A stretch of 52,010 nucleotides of DNA, from contig SGPM01000191.1 of NCBI GenBank assembly GCA_004802725.1, forward strand, positions 1 through 52,010, read 5' to 3'. The notes under the pieces are model-generated. The model saw only the letters and a list, made by a program, of their open reading frames with translations. It was not told where the DNA came from and did no database searches. The DNA is from Antrodiella citrinella (Eukaryota > Basidiomycota > Agaricomycetes > Polyporales > Steccherinaceae). The translations under genes were made by a program, and so were the position numbers. Position 1 is the stretch's first letter, and every line of letters starts with the position of its first letter. Shown here piece after piece: positions 45,951 through 52,010 of this stretch.

Positions 45951-47794
45951 CTACGCCCTCTTGCTCACTCGAGCCTTCTTGCTTGACTTCACCTTCCAGA
46001 ATGGGTGCTTTATCGCATGATCCGCCCAATCGTCACCTGCCAGACGTTTGATCACTGTCTTGTGAGTGGTGTAGACCCGCGAGATTCTCCCGGGGATGCG
46101 AATATCTGCACTCGCGTCGACCGGGATGTGCTTTGGCTTCCATGGCGCTACCATGTGCCATAGAGCGGCAGAACGGAAGATCACTATATCACAAGAGTGA
46201 TACCTGAGGACGGTCAGCGTGAACTCATCTGAAGTGAATTGCAGTGACTCACCTAAACTTCACATTCAGGTCAGGGAGTATAAACTCCGCGCCCTCGAAA
46301 TCGCCTCCGCAAAAGCACACACATAAGTCGCCGTCCGAATTGTCCATGTGCAGGGCAGTCTGAAGCTTGTACAGGGTTACTCTACCCAGAAAGACGCCAC
46401 CGTTCATTCTCAGGCTGTCTGCTGGAAGATGCTGCTTTACCCAATGCCCGCGGTCGTATGTATTTTTCAATTTCTTGTGTTCCTCGGGGAACGCCTCTTT
46501 CACGTAGTCGTCAACAAGGTCGGTGATCGCGTCGTCGGCGTACATCAGGTTGATGTTGTGCTGAAATTCCTCCCCAGACTTTCCGAGCAGCGCTCTTGAA
46601 GGCGCAAGGGGTTTCTATCCTCAAATGGTCAACTTGCGTGTACAAGTGTTACGGGATAGCTCACGTACCTCGCCATGCATCCTCTCCTGCCACAGCTCCA
46701 TGTGATGGACAACTTGCTTCCAGACGTGGTGCGCTCGCGGATGCCCGTCTTCCCAGAATTGAGGGTTGCGATCATCCCAGTATTCCATGAATGAATTCCC
46801 GCAAGTGGGATGTCGAGGATCGCCCGGTGCGAGTTGCTGGTGATTGCGGGAAAAGAATTTCTCCATGTCCGCTAGCCAATTGTTGATCTCGGTCTCCTGT
46901 GACCAGTCAGCGATGTCTGTGGCGGCTAGAATGAGCAACTCACAGGTATGTTGTCGTTCACAGTCTGCCCTTCGCATTCGTGTTTACTGATGAGCAGGGC
47001 CAGGGTCTGTCCGTTGCGATCCTTGTACCAATGCGAGTCTTGCGAGGTGGGGAAATCTGGATCAACAAGTCGAATGCACTCGCGGTGCGCTGTCTCCGTG
47101 TACTCCTCCATTTTCTTCCACTGATACTTCCGCTTCTCCAGCTCCCCAACCTCCAAGTCGGCCATCGTTGTCGTCGCTATCAAAGTTTCAGCATTAGACG
47201 TGGTACTTCGGTAAGTTATTGCTCACCGTGCTTGGACATCCAAGCGAGACATTTCCTTGCACGCCGTTGATTCATTTGTTTTGCCTTCTTCAGCTCCTTC
47301 AGCTGCTGCCCCTGCGTCAACTCCTTATTTCTACCCATATGGAACCAGCGACGGCCGCTCTCCCAAGGCTCGGAAGTCGGAGGCAATGGTTTCTTACGGC
47401 CCATGCCAGGTTTGGAGTGGTGGTCTGTCCCGATCTGCAAGAGTATTCAACAGAGGCCAATGTCAGGTGAATGCAATATACTCACTACGTCGACGCCGTG
47501 CAAGTGTTCACACCAAGCTTCATCTCTCTTACTAGCTTGTGTGAGCTCGTGCCAACGTTGCTGCTGCTGCTTCTGCTGAAACTCCTTCTTCTCTTTCTTC
47601 GTGAGCTTGCTCCCTTGATTAGACTGATTGCATCGATCCTGACCACCGTGCGCGATGTCGGACAGGCTGGATAAATCACAGTGTGACGTGGCGGCGTCCA
47701 GTGACTCGGTGGACTCGGAGGCGGCATATTCTGAACCTGACGCAAGGGAGGGTGCCCGTTTACGCTTTGTGGATAACTTTGCTATGGCTCGCAT
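45951..47794 (-). CDS. 2-oxoglutarate/Fe(II) dioxygenase-like protein (possibly TET/JBP-related)
   Basis: Six minus-strand exons: 47794-47486, 47434-47227, 47176-46944, 46896-46669, 46614-46253 and 46203-45951 (530 residues). Introns are 47-54 nt and all junctions keep frame. The N-terminal third is Lys/Gln/Glu-rich (KLTKKEKKEFQQKQQQQRW) and probably nuclear or coiled. The C-terminal third has the iron-binding triad of double-stranded beta-helix dioxygenases: HMD (His415, Asp417) in ALHMDNSDGDLC, and His463 in ALWHMVAPW. Arg486/489 in PGRISRVY is a candidate 2-oxoglutarate anchor. Between them GGDFEGAEFILPDL and YHSCDIVIFRS fit the core strands. Basidiomycetes are known for expanded TET/JBP-type dioxygenases linked to KDZ transposons, which act on methylated bases. 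Assignment to TET/JBP rather than another 2OG oxygenase is inference. The start is the first ATG in the frame and an upstream exon is possible. Confidence 0.8.
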
Positions 47795-48050
47795 GCCTCG
47801 AAGTATGGTATAGAGGGTGGGGGTGTAGGGCAATGCAGAGCATACTTTTATGCGTCTTCGTGGTCAGTTTGAACCAATCCACTGTGAACTCCAGTCGTTC
47901 CATTCCATGGTGAGCGACCGCTGATTTGATTCCGACAGCTGTCTCCGTACCCCCCTTCGTCGCACACTTGAACCGAGCCGCCGTGGAAGGGAAGCTCATG
48001 GTTGCATTCCGCGGTGGGTGATCTGTACGAGAAGGGACCATTGGCTATAT
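47795..48050 (-). other. Possible additional 5' exon of the dioxygenase or relic
   Basis: A minus-strand frame with MERLEFTVDWFKLTTKTHKS ends at a GTATGC donor near 47848. The intron to the ATG region at 47794 would be about 50 nt. Phase and start could not be settled, so I do not add it to the gene. Confidence 0.3.
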
Positions 48051-48752
48051 CTACGTCATAATGGACACCTCTTGGCATAGTAGCATCGTCTCACGAGCCT
48101 TCTCCGAGACGGACAGAAGATTCTCGCTTCTTAGACACATCCGTACGCCACACAGAAGTTTTTTGTAACACCTCGGACTGACCATCCGCAGAAGCTCGCA
48201 GAGTCTGACAAAGTGGCCGTCTCTGAGGGTACAAAATGGCAGTTTCATGGTCGTCCCCTCAAGTGTGTTTGCAGTCATTCGCCTCCCCGTCAAAATTTCG
48301 CTGTGGCCGGCCACCGATGGGGGCATGCGGACGAGAGTGCACCTCGTCCGCATTCCTTGCACCGCTGTCCTCTTGATATGGTGAGTTACATTGCCGTTCA
48401 TAGCTAGTTCAAGTTGGCACTCACAAAGATTCCAGAACTCCGACTCAACCGATGGGAAGAGGAATGGGGTATGGTGCTTGTTATTTGCGTCCGTCCAGGT
48501 CTTCGCCAATATTCTCCTGTCGTGGGGACGTTGTGAGTTCAAGCATTGTAAGTTTTTGACATTCGGATACAACACATCAAATTTGCTGACATTGGCAAGC
48601 AGTCTCCGTTGACCGTTGTCTGCGTCGTACGTTCTAGACCCCATGGGACGTGGCAGGTTGTCTTCATACTTGTCCACAGTGAATTGAGTTCGGGGGGCAT
48701 CATGCGTGCAGGGCCTTCTCCCTGGCCCGGCGCATTTGGGTTCTGGGGGCAT
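48051..48752 (-). pseudogene. Unidentified open reading frame, probably a degenerate gene module
   Basis: 233-codon minus-strand frame from an ATG at 48752. The first about 115 residues look like real protein (TQFTVDKYEDNLPRPMGSRT, QRRLLANVSKFDVLYPNVKN, TWTDANNKHHTPFLFPS). The second half is less convincing and may include intron. Upstream, in a shifted frame, 48850-48755 encodes a related segment (ELITRETDVNNPHLYFTIED), so the two are neighbouring diverged copies of one module. No known domain. Confidence 0.4.
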
Positions 48753-50036
48753 TGTCTACTCAGATTGTGAGATCGCATGTGGTCTTCGATTGTAAAATAA
48801 AGGTGTGGGTTATTCACGTCCGTCTCACGGGTGATCAACTCAACGCTCAATTCGTCATCGTCAGCAGCCTCAACTTGTTGCCATGTCTCCGGACGCTCTC
48901 ATTTCAAGCACTGTGAGTTTGTGTCCTTCAGATACGACAGACTAGATTCGCTGACAGTTGCGAGTAGTCCGCATTCGGCGGACTGGGTTCTTGGGTCGTC
49001 GTGGTGACTGTCTGTTTCGCGGCGTCGTCTCTGTCTGTGCTCTTGATTGTAAATGAATCGTCGGCCGTACTGGCGACGTAGGGTGGTTACGTGCGCTGGT
49101 CAAAGGACCCATGACCAGCGCAAGGGGGTAGCTATTTCTCAATTTCATACCCATGTCACGCGATGTTGGGCTGGCCATCCATCATCGCGAGGCATGGGTT
49201 TCCAGCGACATTTTTGACTTAATCTTGCTACATTTCAGACTTCCAAAATGGGATGGGGCAGGGGGAGACCATGTCCGTGTGCGGGGAAATTATGCTTGTA
49301 CAAGGGGAGCGTATGAACGTAGCCAGTATGTGTAGGTTCAAACAGTGAGAANTGTNCTNNGCAGTCTCAGCTTGAAGGATTGCTTATGTTGTCCTTAGAT
49401 CATTCCAGCTTAGATCGTTTGTTTGTGAGCACATGCAAAGACTCAACACCGATTGGTACGATCGTTCCGCAAATATCAACTGCATGATTTTACTTACGCG
49501 TGCATGTCAGGTGGCAAGCTGGTTGTGTGTGAGGGTTGAGGAAGTTGAGGTTGGGTGCTAGAAGGGTGGCGGAGATAGTTGAGGGTCTTGGGGAAACACT
49601 AAGCTGGATAGCATTGGCCCTTTGAGTGTAGCGATGGTTATCGTAGAAAATTTAAGACGGGTGAAAGGCACACTGCATCTCTAACCTCAATCCGTCTGAG
49701 TCATAGCCAAATTGTCTTCCTCCTTTAGAATTGCCGTTGTTCAGAAAAACAACCAGGGGTCCTCTCAGTGCGAAAATACCGGCAGAAACAACCAGGGGTA
49801 TCCTCACAGCGTGAAGATACCAGCTGGTAGGTTGCCGCATCTACGCAGTGCATGTTCCGAGTCGCAGCTGACATCGTGGTTGCAGGACGTGGTGTTTCCA
49901 AAATTACATGTTTATTTGTATAATTAATTGTTAACTGTAATATTGCAGGCTGTGAAACTAAGTGCCAATTCAGCACCTCTATTAATTGGCATTAACCCTT
50001 AACTGGTCGACGTGTAGAACGGCAAACCGGACTACA
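48753..50036. other. Degenerate module copy, short repeats, and promoter region
   Basis: 48755-48990 holds the second module copy on the minus strand, with an in-frame TGA after QCLK. 48990-49330 shows a minus-strand frame rich in Thr/Arg without motifs. N bases occur at about 49353-49360. 49744-49833 contains two ~45-bp tandem units (AAACAACCAGGGGT...). From about 49905 an A/T-rich segment (TATAATTAATTG, then GTGAAACTAAG) is shared with 50920-50975 and is probably the promoter of the first duplicate gene. Confidence 0.45.
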
Positions 50037-50418
50037 ATGTCAATCCGTGCTTCAATGAGACCCTGTCGTATACCGCGTAGGTCTGACGAGGAGTACAGTG
50101 TGGCCGAGCAAGGTACGTGAAGACATTTTGGAAGCTGAAGTCGGGCTTAAAACATTTTTCATCAGCCGGCATTACTGCCAGGAGAGAAGTCAGCGGAAAC
50201 GAACCGACTGGAGAGGAAAGTGGTCGCACTGAGCGTGAAGGAAATGTTGATCCTGTCGTTATCAATGCAGGTGAGCGATCTTCCTGCTCGTCGAAGTGTG
50301 CTTTGACGATTGTCGTCTCGTTCTCGTCAGGGCAAGTTGGAGATCAACCGACGCGTCTGTCTTCTATTGAGTTTGAGGAGATGGAGGATGATCCAGACGC
50401 AAACTTGGTGAGTAACTG
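50037..50418 (+). CDS. Truncated tandem duplicate of the 51045 gene
   Basis: Exons 50037-50112, 50166-50270 and 50331-50407 (or read on to the TGA at 50416-50418) match the first three exons of the gene at 51045 exactly in length (76, 105, 77) and in intron length (53 and 60), at a constant offset of 1008 bases. The protein begins MSIRASMRPCRIPRRSDE, has SVAEQAGITARREV and ends in the acidic FEEMEDDPDANL. After exon 3 similarity stops a few bases into the intron; if that intron is not used, the frame ends three codons later, giving 89 residues. The function is unknown. The absence of any indel despite many substitutions suggests the copy was coding for some time after duplication. Confidence 0.6.
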
Positions 50419-51044
50419 AGATACGTGAACTTGTGAAGACTCGCTGACACCGAGGTCAGTCACGTGAATTACCGTCGCCCTCACGGAGCAAACTCTCCTC
50501 AACCAACCGTGGGGCATCATGAGGACCCATGACTGCTCTGATACCTTCTTCGCTATCCGACGCAAGTTCGTGACCAACGTTCTGTGTTTGTGGGCAGGAG
50601 ACTCATTTTTCTGCTCACCTCTAGCTGGGCTCCCATACTGGGACATTGCCCGATCACCGATCATGGGTGGTATTTCAGGCAGGCGCAATGGGGGAACGTG
50701 GGAGGTATTTCAGGAAGACATGTTTCTGACCATAAACCCCCACCTACCGTACGCGGTTGGAGGGGGAGGTGTGGAGAGGGGGCTCTGAAGTCCAGACTAA
50801 GTTGAGGTCAGTTATCACTAAGTTGTATGGGACAAAGTTTTGACAAAAAGGCTACAGGGATAGGGACATCGCACGCGTATACTACCATCGTTACGCTGTT
50901 GAGGGACGCCTGCAGAGTATTATTTTATTTGCATGATTAATTGATAACTGTAACACTGCATCTTGTGAAACTAAGTCTCACTTCACGGTGGATTCATGAG
51001 TCGTCACCTACAGCTGGACACTTACAACATTAAACGCCTCTACA
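50419..51044. other. Spacer between the two gene copies
   Basis: 50430-50910 is not similar to the sequence downstream of the second copy and shows no supported gene. An A/T-rich block at 50920-50975 repeats the promoter-like block at 49905-49965. Confidence 0.45.
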
Positions 51045-52010
51045 ATGTCAGTCCGTCATTCAATGAGACCCCGTCGTCCACCACGGAGGCCCGATGAGAT
51101 GCTGAGTGTGGCGGAGCAAGGTACGTGAAGTCGTTTGAGCAGCAAAAGGCTGGCTGACAATTTTTACAATCAGCCGGCATTTTCGCCCGGGGAGAAGTCA
51201 GAGAAACCCGGCAGACTGGGGAAGAAAGTGGTCTCAGCGGCCCTGAAGGTGTGTTGGAACCTGTGGTTGTCAACGAGGGTGAGAGATCTGGGTGCTTATC
51301 GACAAAGGGTGCTTTGACGAATCTCGCGTTCTTCTCAGGTCCGGACGATTGGCTGAACCGTCTGTCTTCTATCGAGCGTGAGGAGATAGAGGATGATCCC
51401 AAAGCAGACGACTTGGTGAGTAACGGAGATTCATTCGTAGGTGTACAGTCGCTGATTTCTGATCTTGAAGGAGGCCAACGGTGAGACCGATCAGGAGCAG
51501 GAGGAAGCTGTTTTAGCTGTTGTTAGTCTCACTAGTTACATTTTGGCGTGTCTACACTCTCTCACATGTTTACGTTCAAGCTGGCTGCAATCCTTGGAGG
51601 ACCCGAGCGTGTCGGAGAGGGACCTGAGCGCGTCGGAGAGGGACCTGAGCGCGTCGGAGAGGGACCTGAGCGCGTCGGAGAGGGACCTGAGCGCGTCGCT
51701 ACAGAGGAGGTGAGAGTGCTACAACGATTCCCAGCCTACAGCTTCTCACGCGTAGGATTAAAGCTGAACTCTCCCAGTCACAAGAACCGTACAAGTGAGT
51801 TCAAGAGAGCACACGCGTCGCATTCACTCATCAATTTCCAGGGGTCCTTGCCCTTATCGGGTTTCTTGGGAATGGCAAAGTGGCTAACGGGAGATTCGAA
51901 CTCTCCCTTACGACGCAGCCTTCGTCAAACGTGCTGGTCTCAGAGCTATTGGAAATGGCATTTTCTGTCCCAGGCGACCTTGTTGCTTTTGTTCGAGAAG
52001 CTTGGGTGGC
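51045..52010 (+). CDS. 5' part of an unidentified gene with a 21-bp repeat, cut by the window edge
   Basis: Exons 51045-51120, 51174-51278 and 51339-51415 are supported by the identical architecture of the upstream duplicate. They encode MSVRHSMRPRRPPRRPDE, SVAEQAGIFARGEV, GEESGLSG and the acidic EREEIEDDPKADDL. Exon 4 (51471 to 51509 or 51521) adds ETDQEQEEA. Exon 5 (about 51581-51709) contains the 21-bp repeat, read as GPERVGE units. After that two frames stay open to 52010, so the remaining exon boundaries are uncertain. The N-terminus is basic and the middle acidic. No known domain lies in the visible part. Confidence 0.55.
51611..51694. repeat. 21-bp tandem repeat, four units
   Basis: Units starting GTCGGAGAGGGACCTGAGCGC at 51611, 51632, 51653 and 51674 are identical, with a degenerate unit on the left. 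The length is a multiple of three, so it expands a heptapeptide (GPERVGE or, in the other open frame, SERDLSA) without breaking the frame. Confidence 0.9.

Noticed and set aside
1..52010. CRISPR array, bacterial operons or ribosome binding sites
   Set aside because: The spliced eukaryotic genes make these inapplicable, and no regularly spaced identical repeats with unique spacers were seen.
1..52010. tRNA genes
   Set aside because: TTCGA-type B-box strings near 3094, 6652 and 27457 have no matching A box or acceptor stem.

Overview
The window looks like a piece of an agaricomycete (basidiomycete) fungal genome. Its genes are cut by many short GT-AG introns, mostly 48-67 nt. It carries families typical of these fungi: a FunK1-like protein kinase, an arrestin-like adaptor, an F-box/LRR-like protein, a KDZ transposase, a DDE/rve-type integrase and a HECT-like ubiquitin-ligase protein. 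Scattered N bases (notably 32230-32460, the integrase gene and about 49353) show draft quality. No tRNA, rRNA or CRISPR array was recognised.

Layout. 0-12.6 kb is mostly host-like: the C-terminal part of a transposon-associated protein (182-985), an intact five-exon kinase (1483-2886, +), a truncated N-terminal remnant of a class-3 aldehyde dehydrogenase (3313-2931, -), a small coiled-coil gene (4806-5320, +), a glycine-rich putative surface protein (7084-8147, +), a five-exon arrestin-like gene (10076-8509, -) and an F-box-like gene (12560-11254, -). 13.2-23.4 kb is a mobile-element block. It holds the last exons of an interrupted gene (13490-13257, -), C-rich and hairpin-forming repeats, a nine-exon KDZ transposase (18317-14457, -), a large companion gene (21113-18648, -), and a repeat field ending in a cluster of CCGAGA palindromes.

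23.5-27.0 kb carries an 11-exon zinc-motif plus HECT-like gene (+). 27-33.3 kb has no convincing gene. It contains a solo LTR with a perfect 5-bp target duplication (29633-29858), a long nested hairpin (31463-31631) and a poor-quality stretch. The integrase gene is at 33333-35159 (+). 36-45.9 kb contains low-confidence minus-strand exons, an unusual gene made only of in-frame, phase-0 small exons (40728-39050, -), a second homologue of the KDZ companion (43418-41252, -), and a repeat field with six copies of the palindrome GACTGNNCAGTC. A six-exon 2-oxoglutarate/Fe(II) dioxygenase-like gene (47794-45951, -) and degenerate duplicated exon modules follow. The window ends in a tandem duplication (offset exactly 1008 bp) of the 5' half of a gene that runs off the edge.

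Taken together, the accessory part combines DNA-mobility genes (KDZ, integrase, LTR remnant) with a possible DNA- or protein-modifying dioxygenase, a HECT-like E3 and two copies of an uncharacterised companion protein. That these act as one system is inference. All exon models were read by eye from splice signals and reading-frame continuity, without alignments.
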